Source of the DNA: Paenibacillus phyllosphaerae
GTDB taxonomy: Bacteria; Bacillota; Bacilli; Paenibacillales; Paenibacillaceae
Length of the DNA: 64,000 bases
Direction of reading: 5' to 3'
Assembly (NCBI RefSeq): GCF_014192105.1
Contig: NZ_JACHXK010000003.1
Coordinates: 434,001-498,000 of the forward strand
Below the pieces are notes generated by a model. The model saw only the letters and a list, made by a program, of their open reading frames with translations. It was not told the origin of the DNA and did not search any database. Shown here piece by piece: positions 30,064 to 39,532 of the stretch. Each line of letters starts with the position of its first letter. The first letter of the stretch is position 1. Both the position numbers and the translations under genes were made by a program.

Positions 30064-32247
30064 ATGGGCATAGAGCAATTACTTGAAAAGGCGTCAACCT
30101 ATCTGAAGGAGCAGGACCTGGTACGCATTAAGGAAGCATACTCATTCGCTGAGGAAGCGCATCATGGTCAGGTTCGCAAATCGGGAGAGCCTTACATTCT
30201 ACATCCCGTTGCCGTGGCTGAAGTGCTCGTCAACATGCAGATGGATGTGCTGTCGATTATTGCTGCACTGTTGCATGATGTTGTCGAAGATACGACAGTC
30301 CCTCTGGCTGAAGTCCGTACGCGCTTCGGCGAGACGGTTGCCATGATCGTAGACGGCTTGACGAAGCTGGAGAAGATCCAGTTCCGCTCTAAGGAAGAGC
30401 AGCAGAATGAGAATTATCGCAAAATGTTCCTCGCGATGGCGCAGGATATTCGGGTTATTCTAATTAAATTAGCCGACCGGCTTCATAATATGCGAACGCT
30501 TAAATATCAATCCGAGGAAGCGCAGCGTAGAATCGCTTACGAGACGCTCGAGATTTTCTGCCCGATCGCGCATCGGCTCGGTATCTCCGCCATCAAGTGG
30601 GAGATGGAGGATATTGCGCTGCGCTACTTGAACCCGCAGCAATATTATCGGATTGCGAATCTGATGAAGAAGAAGCGGGTGGAACGCGAGCAGTATATCA
30701 CCGATGTCATTGACCGGATTACGGAGAAGCTCGACGAAATGGGAATTGAAGGCGATATTTCCGGACGTCCCAAGCACATCTACAGCATTTTCAAGAAGAT
30801 GGTGGACAGGAATAAGCAGTTCAACGAAATATACGATCTGTTAGCCATTCGGATCATCGTCGATAACATCAAGGATTGTTACGCGACACTCGGTATTATT
30901 CATACGCTGTGGAAGCCGATGCCTGGACGGTTCAAAGACTATATCGCCATGCCGAAGGCGAATATGTACCAATCTCTGCATACGACCGTGATCGGTCCGA
31001 CCGGAGAACCGACCGAGGTTCAAATTCGGACATGGGACATGCACAAGACAAGCGAGTTCGGTATCGCCGCGCACTGGGCCTACAAGGAAGGTGCCGTCGT
31101 ACCAGGCGGCAGCTTCGAAGATAAGATGACGCTGTTCCGTGAAATCATCGAGTCTCAGCATGAAGCGAGCGACGCATCCGAGTTCGTCCAGTCCCTGAAG
31201 ATGGACTTCTTCTCGGACCTTGTATTCGTATTTACGCCAAAAGGCGAAGTATTCGAGTTGCCTGCAGGATCGGTTCCGCTCGATTTTGCCTACCGGATTC
31301 ATACCGAGGTCGGCAACCGTACGATTGGCTCCAAAGTAAACGGCCGGATCGTACCGCTAGACCATAAGCTGAAGACCGGGGATATCGTCGAAATTCTGAC
31401 GTCGAAGCATTCCTACGGTCCGAGCCGCGATTGGATCAAGATCGCCCAGTCGTCCCATGCTCGCAGCAAGATCAAGCAGTGGTTCAAAAAAGAGAAGCGT
31501 GAAGAGAACGTGGCTAAAGGCCGAGATCTGCTGGAGCGCGAGCTCAAGCGTCTTGGGTTGGAGCCGTCCGCATTCTTGGCGGATGATAAGCTTCTTGAAG
31601 CTGCTAATAAATTCACGTTTAACGATATTGACGATATGCTCTCAGCCGTTGGATTCGGCGGCATTACCGCCGCGCAGATCGTAACGAAGCTTACGGAGAA
31701 GCTCCGCAAAGAAGCCGAGGAAGCTAACCAAATCGAGCTTACGAACGAGAAGAAGGAAGTGAAGACCGCTCCTTCCTTGCGCAAGACTCGTCCGACGCTC
31801 GGCGTTTCGGTCAAAGGCGTGGACAATCTGCTCGTTCGTTTCGCCCGCTGTTGTAATCCTGTGCCAGGCGATGACATCGTCGGCTATATTACGAGAGGGC
31901 GCGGCGTGTCCGTCCATCGCGTCGATTGCCAGAATATTGCGATGGAGACCGACGGCGAAGAGGCAGCCCGCGTTATTGAAGTGGAATGGGAGCAATCCGT
32001 CGAAGCGAATTACAGCGTCGATATCGAGATTACGGGCTACAACCGCAATGGCTTGTTGAATGAAGTGCTGCAGGTTGTGTCGGAGAGTAAGACGAACATA
32101 TCGGCTGTATCCGGCCGTTCGGATAAGAACAAGCTGGCGATGATCCATATGACCATCCTCATACGCAATATTGAGCATCTTCAGTCTGTGGTCGAGAAAA
32201 TCAAGCGCGTGAAAGACGTTTATTCCGTGCAGCGGATCATGCAATAG
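30064..32247 (+). CDS. relA: Bifunctional (p)ppGpp synthetase/hydrolase
   Basis: A 727-residue Rel protein of the stringent response. The HD hydrolase domain is intact ([25 protein letters not shown]), as is the synthetase domain ([30 protein letters not shown]). TGS ([15 protein letters not shown]), a zinc-finger/helical region with CCNPVPGDD, and a C-terminal ACT domain follow. Both catalytic halves look functional. ATG 30064 follows AAAGGGAC; the upstream frame crosses the promoter. The gene is followed by dtd 22 nt later. Confidence 0.97.
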   Translation: MGIEQLLEKASTYLKEQDLVRIKEAYSFAEEAHHGQVRKSGEPYILHPVAVAEVLVNMQMDVLSIIAALLHDVVEDTTVPLAEVRTRFGETVAMIVDGLTKLEKIQFRSKEEQQNENYRKMFLAMAQDIRVILIKLADRLHNMRTLKYQSEEAQRRIAYETLEIFCPIAHRLGISAIKWEMEDIALRYLNPQQYYRIANLMKKKRVEREQYITDVIDRITEKLDEMGIEGDISGRPKHIYSIFKKMVDRNKQFNEIYDLLAIRIIVDNIKDCYATLGIIHTLWKPMPGRFKDYIAMPKANMYQSLHTTVIGPTGEPTEVQIRTWDMHKTSEFGIAAHWAYKEGAVVPGGSFEDKMTLFREIIESQHEASDASEFVQSLKMDFFSDLVFVFTPKGEVFELPAGSVPLDFAYRIHTEVGNRTIGSKVNGRIVPLDHKLKTGDIVEILTSKHSYGPSRDWIKIAQSSHARSKIKQWFKKEKREENVAKGRDLLERELKRLGLEPSAFLADDKLLEAANKFTFNDIDDMLSAVGFGGITAAQIVTKLTEKLRKEAEEANQIELTNEKKEVKTAPSLRKTRPTLGVSVKGVDNLLVRFARCCNPVPGDDIVGYITRGRGVSVHRVDCQNIAMETDGEEAARVIEVEWEQSVEANYSVDIEITGYNRNGLLNEVLQVVSESKTNISAVSGRSDKNKLAMIHMTILIRNIEHLQSVVEKIKRVKDVYSVQRIMQ

Positions 32248-32269
32248 TAAAGCGAGGTTTAATCCAAGT

Positions 32270-32713
32270 ATGAAAGTTGTCGTACAACGGAGCAAAGCGG
32301 CTTCGGTGACGGTAGATCATGAAGTGGTCGGCTCCATCCAGTCTGGTCTCGTATTGTTGGTCGGCATTACGCACGAAGATACGGAGGCCGACATCGCGAA
32401 GACTGCGGATAAAGTCGCTGGACTGCGTATATTCGAAGATGAGGACGGCAAGATGAACCATTCGGTTGTCGATGTCGGCGGCGAGATTTTGTCCGTCTCG
32501 CAATTCACGCTCTACGGCGATTGCCGGAAGGGGAAGCGCCCTAATTTCATGGCAGCGGCACGCCCAGAACAAGCAGAGCCACTCTATGAAAGTTTTAATG
32601 ACGCACTGCGCAAGCTTGGGCTGACGGTGGCGACGGGGAAATTCGGAGCGATGATGGATGTAGCCTTGGTGAATGACGGTCCTGTTACGCTAATCATTGA
32701 CAGCAAAGCTTAA
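32270..32713 (+). CDS. dtd: D-aminoacyl-tRNA deacylase
   Basis: A 147-residue Dtd that hydrolyses D-aminoacyl-tRNAs. It shows the [17 protein letters not shown] motif (about 79-95) and [10 protein letters not shown] near the C-terminus (GP cis-proline gate). ATG 32270 follows AGCGAGG. It forms an operon with relA. Confidence 0.96.
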   Translation: MKVVVQRSKAASVTVDHEVVGSIQSGLVLLVGITHEDTEADIAKTADKVAGLRIFEDEDGKMNHSVVDVGGEILSVSQFTLYGDCRKGKRPNFMAAARPEQAEPLYESFNDALRKLGLTVATGKFGAMMDVALVNDGPVTLIIDSKA

Positions 32714-32796
32714 TTCATGCGAATTGTGGTTAGATTGAGGCATATAGGCAACACTAGAAACCGTACGATCGGACTACGGTGAAGGGGGCGCTATTC

Positions 32797-32967
32797 ATGC
32801 ATCAATCCCGCAAGGAGCAAGGCTTAGAGCGTTCATCTCGGCGGCTGCTGCAGCCGGATCGACGAGAAGCGATGATTTTCGCTGATCTGGAGGAAGATAT
32901 CGAGGCAGCCGCAGAATGGGCTGTCGGCGGAATGATGTCGGCGAGGCGGGAGCCCAGTTCCCGCTAA
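32797..32967 (+). CDS. Small acidic/basic hypothetical protein (56 aa)
   Basis: A short reading frame starting MHQSRKEQGLERSSRR, with an acidic helix (FADLEEDIEAAAEWAVGG) near the C-terminus. No family recognised and no membrane segment. Support: ATG 32797 has GGGGG about nine bases upstream, the frame is closed, and a dedicated terminator begins 8 nt after the stop. Codon use resembles its neighbours. It could be a small regulatory protein. Confidence 0.55.
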   Translation: MHQSRKEQGLERSSRRLLQPDRREAMIFADLEEDIEAAAEWAVGGMMSARREPSSR

Positions 32968-32974
32968 TGAGGAA

Positions 32975-33003
32975 GGCAGCTGAGCGATCGGCTGTCTTTT
33001 TTT
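32975..33003 (+). terminator. Intrinsic terminator after the 56-aa gene
   Basis: GGCAGCTGA pairs with TCGGCTGTC around GCGA; seven T follow. Confidence 0.9.
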
Positions 33004-33006
33004 GTT

Positions 33007-33071
33007 CGAACAAACCATTGCAATATAGCTCACAATGCTGGAATGGAATCCCCATTCCAAACCATTGTTCG
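33007..33071. other. Potential three-way-junction structure, unknown
   Basis: CGAACAA (33007-33013) is complementary to TTGTTCG (33065-33071). Between them are two hairpins, CATTG/CAATG (33016-33020/33033-33037) and GGAATGG/CCATTCC (33040-33046/33052-33058). No gene is seen in this stretch. Confidence 0.4.
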
Positions 33072-33182
33072 AGTAAACGCTTCATTTCTTGTAATCCAAC
33101 TGTAATTTGTTTTCAATGTTGCTTTAACATGATGGGCCTATAATAAACCTCGACCCCCTTTTTTGAATATACAATTACTTTG

Positions 33183-33211
33183 GACCTACAACCTGTTTGT
33201 AGGTTTTTTTC
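33183..33211 (+). terminator. Orphan terminator upstream of the hisS T-box
   Basis: ACCTACA pairs with TGTAGGT around ACCTGTT, then seven T. A TATAAT at 33139-33144 lies just upstream but without a good -35. No coding gene ends here. Confidence 0.65.
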
Positions 33212-33318
33212 TGTCCATTTTTCGTTTGTCATCCATTGACGAATCGAGGATTGAAAAGGATGGGGATCGGATATAATTGTAACAATGACTAATCCTGTGG
33301 AGATGGCACGATTCTCAC

Positions 33319-33347
33319 TTGACAGGAAACATCTGCCCCGATACAAT
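33319..33347 (+). promoter_or_regulatory. Sigma-A promoter of hisS-aspS
   Basis: Perfect TTGACA (33319-33324), 17-nt spacer, TACAAT (33342-33347). Confidence 0.85.
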
Positions 33348-33354
33348 AACTGTT

Positions 33355-33660
33355 ATATTCTGTCGATCCATTGATGGGACCGCGTCGTTCAATCGTACCT
33401 ACTCAGAGAGGGATTCCTTTGGCTGCAAGAATCCTTAGTGACCTGAACGAACAGACTTCCCGGAGGACAATCGGTGAACGGTTATGTGCGATACCTGCAC
33501 ATTCTCAATAGCCGATATGCGTAGTCGGGCGTTAACCGAATGAAGCGAACCGATGCTCTTACGCATATACGGTTCGGAATGTGGGTGGTACCACGGTAGC
33601 GGCGCAATTGCGAGCTCTCGTCCCTTTGTCTGTTGACGCAGACGGGGCGGGAGCTTTTTT
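33355..33660 (+). promoter_or_regulatory. T-box leader of hisS-aspS
   Basis: A T-box riboswitch-type leader that reads tRNA charging. Stem I is formed by TCGTTCA (about 33385) with TGAACGA (about 33443) and GGATTC with GAATCC. The 3' side of the internal loop contains GAC (33440-33442), a plausible Asp specifier. The T-box core TGGGTGGTACCACG is at 33582-33595. The terminator pairs AGCTCTCGTCCC with GGGGCGGGAGCT (33613-33654), followed by six T. Confidence 0.9.
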
Positions 33661-33708
33661 GATGCCGCTCGTAAGTTAGTGCAAGCGATTATAGAAGGAG
33701 GGGTTACG

Positions 33709-34956
33709 ATGGGCTTTCAGAAACCGCCGGGTACACAAGACTTTTTGCCTGGCCCGGTTGAACGATGGCAGTTCGTCGAGAGCAAGGCAAGAGATATTTG
33801 CCGCCGATTTAATTTTCGCGAGATCCGGACGCCGATCTTCGAATCGACGGAGCTGTTCCAACGAGGCGTAGGCGAGACGACCGATATTGTCGAGAAAGAG
33901 ATGTACACCTTTACCGATCGCGGTGACCGGAGCATCACGCTGCGTCCGGAAGGTACGGCAGGCGCGGTTCGCGCTTACGTGGAGAACAAGTTGTATGGTG
34001 AACCGGATCTGACGAAGTTGTATTACATCGGTCCGATGTTCCGGTACGAGCGCCAGCAGGCTGGCCGTTACCGCCAATTCCATCAATTCGGCATCGAGGC
34101 CTTAGGCGCTGTCGATCCAGCATTGGATGCGGAAGTTATTGCGCTTGGCTATACGTTCTATTCCGAGGTGGGACTCAGAGGCGTAACCGTCGAGATCAAC
34201 TCTGTCGGGACGCCGGCCGTTCGCAGCGCATTCCGCCAGCGGCTGCTGGAATTCCTGACACCGAAGCGGGAGCTGCTCTGTAAGGATTGCCAGTCTCGAA
34301 TCGATCGCAACCCGCTGCGCGTGCTTGACTGCAAAGTGGATCAAGCGCATTTTGAAGGGGCGCCTTCGATTCTCGATAGCTTGGATGAGGAATGCCAAGC
34401 GCACTTCGAAGCGGTACAGCAACATCTGACCGCGATGCAAATTCCTTACCGGATTAATTCGCGCCTCGTTCGCGGCCTGGATTATTACACGCATACCGCG
34501 TTCGAGTACAAATGCGAGGGGATCGGCGCGATCGATACCATCGGCGGCGGCGGTCGTTATAACGGCCTTGTGTCCGAGATTGGCGGACCTGACCAACCTG
34601 GCGTAGGCTTGGGCCTAGGACTTGAGCGTACGGTATTGCTGCTCGAGAACCAGCAGGTTGATCTGCCGATCACTTCGGCAATCGACGTGTATATGGTTGC
34701 ACTCGGCGAGGCGGCTGAGCGCGAAGTAACGAGGCTGCTGCATTCGCTGCGCCTTGCTGGCGTCAGCGCGGAGCGGGATTACCAGGGCCGCAAGATGAAG
34801 GCGCAGATGAAGTCTGCAGACCGTCTGCAGGCGCGGTTCACGGCGATTCTCGGCGACGATGAATTGGCGAAGGGCGAGATTGCCCTGAAGGACATGGCGA
34901 CTGGTGAGCAGCAATTCGTGAAGCTGGACCAGCTGGCCGAAGCGATTTTGAAATAA
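33709..34956 (+). CDS. hisS: Histidyl-tRNA synthetase
   Basis: A 415-residue class II synthetase. Motif 2 is MFRYERQQAGRYRQFHQFG, the HisA loop is LVRGLDYYTHTAFE, and motif 3 follows GGGGRYNGL; the anticodon-binding domain is C-terminal. ATG 33709 follows AAGGAGGGG (33695-). It is controlled by the T-box upstream and is followed 44 nt later by aspS. Confidence 0.97.
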   Translation: MGFQKPPGTQDFLPGPVERWQFVESKARDICRRFNFREIRTPIFESTELFQRGVGETTDIVEKEMYTFTDRGDRSITLRPEGTAGAVRAYVENKLYGEPDLTKLYYIGPMFRYERQQAGRYRQFHQFGIEALGAVDPALDAEVIALGYTFYSEVGLRGVTVEINSVGTPAVRSAFRQRLLEFLTPKRELLCKDCQSRIDRNPLRVLDCKVDQAHFEGAPSILDSLDEECQAHFEAVQQHLTAMQIPYRINSRLVRGLDYYTHTAFEYKCEGIGAIDTIGGGGRYNGLVSEIGGPDQPGVGLGLGLERTVLLLENQQVDLPITSAIDVYMVALGEAAEREVTRLLHSLRLAGVSAERDYQGRKMKAQMKSADRLQARFTAILGDDELAKGEIALKDMATGEQQFVKLDQLAEAILK

Positions 34957-35000
34957 ATAATGGAGTTCCAATTCATTAATCATAGAGGAGTCGAAGGATC

Positions 35001-36812
35001 ATGATGCTTAAGACACATGCTTGCGGAACGCTTACCAAAGCGGACGTTGGCCAAACGGTAACGTTGAATGGATGGGTGCAGCGTAGACGCGACCTAGGCG
35101 GGGTATTGTTCATCGACCTGCGCGACCGCACTGGTATCATTCAGATCGTATTCAACCCGGACTTCTCCGGTGACGCGCTTGCAATCGCTGACCGTGCCCG
35201 TAACGAGTATGTCCTTGCGGTAAAAGGTAAAGTCGTCGAGCGTGACGCAGCTACGGTCAATGACAACCTGGCGACAGGCGAGATCGAAGTTCGCGTGACC
35301 GAAATCGAAATTATGAATGCGGCCAAAACGCCTCCATTCCCAATCGAGGACGAAGTGGAAGTGGATGAATCGATCCGCTTGAAATACCGCTACCTTGACC
35401 TGCGCCGCCCAGAGATGCAAAAAACGTTGATGCTTCGCTCCAAAGCAGCGAAAGTATTCCGCGATTTCCTTGACGGCGAAGGCTTCATCGACGTAGAAAC
35501 GCCAATTCTGACCAAGAGCACGCCGGAAGGCGCACGTGACTATTTGGTGCCAAGCCGCGTTCATCCAGGCGAGTTCTTCGCGCTCCCGCAATCGCCGCAA
35601 ATCTTCAAGCAGCTTCTGATGGTCTCCGGCCTCGAGCGCTACTATCAAATTGCCCGTTGTTTCCGCGACGAGGACTTGCGTGCAGACCGTCAGCCTGAAT
35701 TTACGCAGGTCGACATCGAGACGAGCTTCCTGTCGCAGGACCAATTGCTGGATCTGATGGAACAACTCGTCGTGCGTTTGTTCCGCGAGACGAACAACGT
35801 CGAGATCGCAAGACCGTTCCAACGCATCACGTATGCCGATGCTATGAATAAGTACGGTTCCGACAAACCGGACCTTCGTTTCGGCCTTGAGATGGAAGAT
35901 ATTACGGACATCGTCAAAGACAGCGAAGTAAAAGTATTCGCATCCGTAGCTGCTGGCGGCGGCGTCGTTAAAGCGCTGAACGCTAAAGGCTGTGCATCCT
36001 GGAGCCGCAAAGAGCTGGATGATCTCCAACCGTTCGCAGCGCGCTACGGCGGCAAAGGCTTGGCTTGGGTGACGGTGAAGGAAGGCGAATGGCGCGGTCC
36101 AATCGTTAAATTCTTCAAGCCGGAAGAAATTGCAGCATTAACGGAGAAGCTAGGCGTAGAAGAAGGCGACTTGCTGTTGTTCTCCGCGGACAAGAAGAAG
36201 GTTGTCGCAGACGTACTGGGTAACCTGCGCCTGAAGATCGGCAAAGACCTGGGCTTGATCAACGAATCGGAATTCAAGTTCGCTTGGGTTGTCGACTTCC
36301 CGCTGCTCGGCTGGGACGAAGAGGCCAAGCGCTACGTGGCTGAGCATCATCCGTTCACGCGTCCGAACGAAGAGGATCTGGCGCTGTTCGATACCGATCC
36401 GGGCCAAATCCGCGCGCAAGCATACGACCTTGTCCTTAACGGTTATGAAGTCGGCGGCGGCTCGATGCGGATCTATAAGCGCGACGTTCAGGAGCAAATG
36501 TTCAAGGCGCTTGGCTTCTCCATGGAAGAAGCGCATGAGAAGTTCGGCTTCCTGCTCGACGCGTTCGACTACGGTACGCCACCGCACGGCGGCATTGCGT
36601 TCGGTTTCGACCGTCTCGTCATGCTGATGACCGGCCGTACGAACCTGCGTGAGACGATCGCGTTCCCTAAGACGGCGAGCGCAACGGATCTGCTTACCGA
36701 CGCACCTTCCGAAGTCGATCTGTCTCAGCTGCAACAGCTGCATATTCGCACGATGCCGAAGCCAGGCAAGCAGCCTGAGCCGGCAGGCGCGGCAAGCAGC
36801 GCGAACAACTAA
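35001..36812 (+). CDS. aspS: Aspartyl-tRNA synthetase
   Basis: A 603-residue bacterial-type AspRS: an N-terminal OB anticodon domain ([21 protein letters not shown]), the class II core with [17 protein letters not shown] (motif 2), a bacterial GAD insertion domain (about 290-410), and motif 3 in [16 protein letters not shown] 35001 follows AAGGATC; a second ATG at 35004 is adjacent. Whether it is discriminating or not cannot be judged safely here. Confidence 0.97.
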   Translation: MMLKTHACGTLTKADVGQTVTLNGWVQRRRDLGGVLFIDLRDRTGIIQIVFNPDFSGDALAIADRARNEYVLAVKGKVVERDAATVNDNLATGEIEVRVTEIEIMNAAKTPPFPIEDEVEVDESIRLKYRYLDLRRPEMQKTLMLRSKAAKVFRDFLDGEGFIDVETPILTKSTPEGARDYLVPSRVHPGEFFALPQSPQIFKQLLMVSGLERYYQIARCFRDEDLRADRQPEFTQVDIETSFLSQDQLLDLMEQLVVRLFRETNNVEIARPFQRITYADAMNKYGSDKPDLRFGLEMEDITDIVKDSEVKVFASVAAGGGVVKALNAKGCASWSRKELDDLQPFAARYGGKGLAWVTVKEGEWRGPIVKFFKPEEIAALTEKLGVEEGDLLLFSADKKKVVADVLGNLRLKIGKDLGLINESEFKFAWVVDFPLLGWDEEAKRYVAEHHPFTRPNEEDLALFDTDPGQIRAQAYDLVLNGYEVGGGSMRIYKRDVQEQMFKALGFSMEEAHEKFGFLLDAFDYGTPPHGGIAFGFDRLVMLMTGRTNLRETIAFPKTASATDLLTDAPSEVDLSQLQQLHIRTMPKPGKQPEPAGAASSANN

Positions 36813-36826
36813 TTCAACACTTGGTG

Positions 36827-36858
36827 GCGGTATCCGGTCGCTTTATAGACCGGGCCGC
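36827..36858 (+). terminator. Strong hairpin after aspS (terminator-like)
   Basis: GCGG and CCGGTC pair with GACCGG and CCGC around an 8-nt loop, with a TAT/G internal mismatch. The following sequence TATCTTTG is only weakly T-rich, so termination is uncertain. It abuts the structured element copy 2. Confidence 0.5.
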
Positions 36859-36862
36859 TATC

Positions 36863-36967
36863 TTTGAAATTCAAGCGTTTATAAGGTTCCCGCTTATAAA
36901 GCTGCTTGCATTTCTCCGCAATGAAACGCGCCCACGTCATTAAGACGACGGTAGACGTTTCAACTTG
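36863..36967 (+). promoter_or_regulatory. Candidate structured leader RNA, copy 2 (upstream of tcdA)
   Basis: The second copy of the 105-nt element. P1: TTTATAAG (36878-36885) with CTTATAAA (36893-36900). P2: TGAAACG (36922-36928) with CGTTTCA (36956-36962). P3: CGTC (36935-36938) with GACG (36947-36950), or the closer GACG at 36944. It starts with TTTGAAAT and ends CTTG like copy 1, 30 nt before the tcdA start. Confidence 0.7.
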
Positions 36968-36997
36968 CCTATTCGATTGGAGCAAAGGAGGCCATTT

Positions 36998-37753
36998 ATG
37001 CTGCACCAATTTTCCCGGACAGAGCTTGCGATCGGTCCCGAAGGTCTAGAGCTGATGAAGAACAGCACCGTTGCCGTTCTGGGGATCGGCGGCGTCGGAT
37101 CGATCGCTGCGGAAGCGTTGGCGCGTACCGGCGTAGGACGGATCATCCTGATCGATAAGGATGTCGTCGATATAACGAACGTGAACCGCCAGATCCATGC
37201 GCTCACGACGACCGTTGGACAACCTAAGGCAGATTTGATGCGGGATCGGATTAAGCTGATTAACCCGGAATGCGATGTCATCTCATTGCGGATGTTTTAC
37301 ACAGAGGAAACCTACGAGAAGCTGTTCGAGTATCCGCTCGATTATGTATTGGATGCTTCCGACACCATCTCTTACAAGATTCATCTGATCAAGCAGTGCT
37401 TGGAGCGGAAAATTCCGATTATCTCCAGCATGGGTGCCGCGAACAAAATGGATCCGACCAAGTTCCAGGTAGCCGACATCTCGAAGACATCGATGGACCC
37501 GATCGCGCGCGTCGTCCGCACGAAACTGCGGAAAGACGGGATTAAGAAAGGGGTTAAGGTCGTCTTCTCGACCGAGGAGCCGATGAAGCCGCGGGAAGAT
37601 GTCACGCAGCGCATCGTGCCGGAGAATGCGCCGGAGATCCGCAAGGCGCAGCAGCCGCCGGCTAGCAACGCTTTCGTTCCGCCTGTTGCGGGATTGATCA
37701 TGGTTAGCGTCGTGGTGAAAGATTTGCTCGTTAATGGCGGTCTAGATCGTTAA
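36998..37753 (+). CDS. tcdA: tRNA threonylcarbamoyladenosine dehydratase (ThiF/E1-like)
   Basis: A 251-residue ThiF/MoeB-superfamily protein matching TcdA (YgdL/YrvM), which makes cyclic t6A at tRNA position 37 using ATP. Seen: nucleotide loop GIGGVGSIAAEALARTGVG (about 30-48), LIDKDVVDITNVNRQ, and ISSMGAANKMDPT. ATG 36998 follows AAAGGAGG. It lies after aspS as in B. subtilis, behind the structured element. Confidence 0.92.
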   Translation: MLHQFSRTELAIGPEGLELMKNSTVAVLGIGGVGSIAAEALARTGVGRIILIDKDVVDITNVNRQIHALTTTVGQPKADLMRDRIKLINPECDVISLRMFYTEETYEKLFEYPLDYVLDASDTISYKIHLIKQCLERKIPIISSMGAANKMDPTKFQVADISKTSMDPIARVVRTKLRKDGIKKGVKVVFSTEEPMKPREDVTQRIVPENAPEIRKAQQPPASNAFVPPVAGLIMVSVVVKDLLVNGGLDR

Positions 37754-37771
37754 CGATAATTTTATAATAGG

Positions 37772-37812
37772 AAGCCTTACCGCTGTTCAATTCAGAGGTA
37801 AGGCTTTTTTTA
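37772..37812 (+). terminator. Intrinsic terminator after tcdA
   Basis: AAGCCTTACC pairs with GGTAAGGCTT; a T run follows. Confidence 0.92.
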
Positions 37813-37848
37813 TTTTTGCAGAGAACGGTTTCTTCTGAAAAGTTGCCT

Positions 37849-37876
37849 TTGACAAACATTGTTGGAGGTGTACAAT
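37849..37876 (+). promoter_or_regulatory. Sigma-A promoter of mntH
   Basis: Perfect TTGACA (37849-37854), 16-nt spacer, TACAAT (37871-37876). TTGCCTTTGACAAA around the -35 could hold an operator, but an MntR box is not certain. Confidence 0.75.
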
Positions 37877-37887
37877 GAAGGGGTGAT

Positions 37888-38038
37888 GATGCAAACCAAT
37901 CAACTAACCAGAATGCTGCATCCCTATCTATGGATGCAAACCAATCAACTAACCAGAATGCTGCATCCTCATCTTATGAATGCAAACCAATCAACTAACC
38001 AGAATGCTGCATCCTCATCTTATGGATGCAAACCAATC
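37888..38038 (+). repeat. 45/46-bp tandem repeat in the mntH leader (3.3 copies)
   Basis: Units start at 37888, 37933, 37979 and (partial) 38025. The first three are nearly identical, and each contains GATGCA and TGCATC arms flanking a 23-nt AACCAATCAACTAACCAGAA-type loop, so each can form a hairpin. The fourth stops after about 14 nt. The array lies between promoter and start codon of mntH. Confidence 0.92.
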
Positions 38039-38056
38039 TGTTTGAGGTGAACACAC

Positions 38057-39400
38057 ATGACGGATCAAACATCAGAGGCTCCGCAGGACAAAGGCTGGCG
38101 CACGAAGAGCAGTCAACTCTCGCTTGCGGAAGTGCACGGTACGATGAAAGTTCCCAAGCATGGCTCGTGGCTGCGCAAATTTCTCGCGTTCGCCGGGCCG
38201 GGCTACTTGGTTGCAGTTGGCTATATGGACCCCGGCAACTGGGCGACGGATATCGCCGGCGGCTCCATGTTCGGGTATTCCTTGCTGTCGGTCATTCTGA
38301 TCTCCAACCTAATGGCAATCCTCTTGCAAGCGTTGGCCGGCAAGCTCGGGATCGTGACCGGCCGCGATTTGGCTCAGGCATGCAAGGATCATTACAGCAA
38401 GCCGGTATCTTTCGTTCTATGGGCGCTAGCAGAACTTGCTATTGCAGCTTGCGATCTGGCGGAAGTCATTGGTGCGGCTATTGCGCTTCATCTGCTATTC
38501 GGCATCCCGCTCATCTATGGCGTCATGATTACGGTGTTGGATGTGCTGCTCATCCTGCTGCTGCAAAACAAAGGTTTTCGGTATATTGAAGCGCTTGTCA
38601 TCACGTTGATTGCAACGATTGCCGGCTGTTTTCTCATGGAGATCATTTTGGCCAAACCGGATCTCGGCGGCATTGCCAAAGGTTTCGTGCCAACCGCGGA
38701 CATCGTGACCAATCCGGAGATGCTGTATATCGCTATAGGTATACTCGGTGCCACGGTAATGCCCCATAACCTGTATTTGCACTCTTCAATCGTTCAAACT
38801 AGGCAAATTGAACAGACCGAGCTTGGGAAGCGGCAAGCGATCAAATACGCCACATGGGATTCGACGATCGCGCTATTCTTCGCTTTGTTCATCAATGCCG
38901 CGATTCTGATCATTGCGGCGGCAACGTTCCACGCGCAGGGCTATACAGAGATCGCCGACATTGAAGAAGCGTACCATATGCTTGCCCCGCTGCTGGGAAC
39001 GACGGCTGCGAGCATCCTGTTCGGCGTGGCGCTCCTGGCTTCGGGTCAAAATGCGACGTTAACGGGCACGATCGCCGGTCAGATAGTGATGGAAGGTTTC
39101 CTGAACATTCGCATTCCTTCTTGGATTCGCAGGCTTGTGACTCGCCTTATTGCGGTTATCCCGGCTGTTATCGTAACGGCTTTATACGGTGAGCAAGGGA
39201 CGATGGATCTGCTCATTCTAAGCCAAGTGATCTTGTCCCTGCAGCTGTCCTTTGCCGTCTTCCCGCTCGTTAAGTTCACGAGCGACAAAACGAAAATGGG
39301 CCAGTTCGTCAATCCGCTCTGGATTAAGCTATTGGCATGGACCATCGCGGTAGTCATCGCTGTATTAAATATCGTCTTGTTGATTCAGACGTTCACCTAA
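38057..39400 (+). CDS. mntH: NRAMP-family divalent metal transporter (manganese)
   Basis: A 447-residue NRAMP transporter with about 11 membrane helices, importing Mn2+ (and possibly Fe2+) with protons. The TM1 metal motif is [11 protein letters not shown] and the TM6 motif is [15 protein letters not shown] 38057 follows TTGAGGTGA. It has its own promoter and terminator. The 180-nt leader is mostly tandem repeat, which could alter expression. Confidence 0.95.
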   Translation: MTDQTSEAPQDKGWRTKSSQLSLAEVHGTMKVPKHGSWLRKFLAFAGPGYLVAVGYMDPGNWATDIAGGSMFGYSLLSVILISNLMAILLQALAGKLGIVTGRDLAQACKDHYSKPVSFVLWALAELAIAACDLAEVIGAAIALHLLFGIPLIYGVMITVLDVLLILLLQNKGFRYIEALVITLIATIAGCFLMEIILAKPDLGGIAKGFVPTADIVTNPEMLYIAIGILGATVMPHNLYLHSSIVQTRQIEQTELGKRQAIKYATWDSTIALFFALFINAAILIIAAATFHAQGYTEIADIEEAYHMLAPLLGTTAASILFGVALLASGQNATLTGTIAGQIVMEGFLNIRIPSWIRRLVTRLIAVIPAVIVTALYGEQGTMDLLILSQVILSLQLSFAVFPLVKFTSDKTKMGQFVNPLWIKLLAWTIAVVIAVLNIVLLIQTFT

Positions 39401-39410
39401 ATACCCTATG

Positions 39411-39442
39411 AAGCTTCTCTCTGCAACGAGGGAAGCTTTTTG
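39411..39442 (+). terminator. Intrinsic terminator after mntH
   Basis: AAGCTTCTC pairs with GAGGGAAGCTT around TCTGCAAC; TTTTT follows. Confidence 0.85.
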
Positions 39443-39469
39443 GCGTCGGCACATCTTTCCTCTTAGTCG

Positions 39470-39496
39470 CGAACATGTGTACGAATGTGCTATCAT
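39470..39496 (+). promoter_or_regulatory. LexA-like box and -10 of rarA
   Basis: CGAAC-ATGT-GTACG (39470-39483) differs at one base from the Gram-positive SOS box CGAAC-N4-GTTCG. It lies 7 nt before a TATCAT -10 (39491-39496), where a repressor would block RNA polymerase. Confidence 0.5.
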
Positions 39497-39532
39497 GAAT
39501 AAACAACTGCTTACGAAGGTGTGTTGAATCTC

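Noticed and set aside
33113-33346. A 77-codon minus-strand frame upstream of hisS
   Set aside because: It crosses a terminator and a strong promoter and has no SD or known motif.
37888-38038. The repeats as a CRISPR array
   Set aside because: Units are contiguous with no unique spacers, and no cas genes are present.
37859-38050. A 63-codon frame through the mntH repeats, possible leader peptide
   Set aside because: The frame shifts between repeat units because the period changes from 45 to 46 bp, and no SD is properly spaced before its ATG codons.
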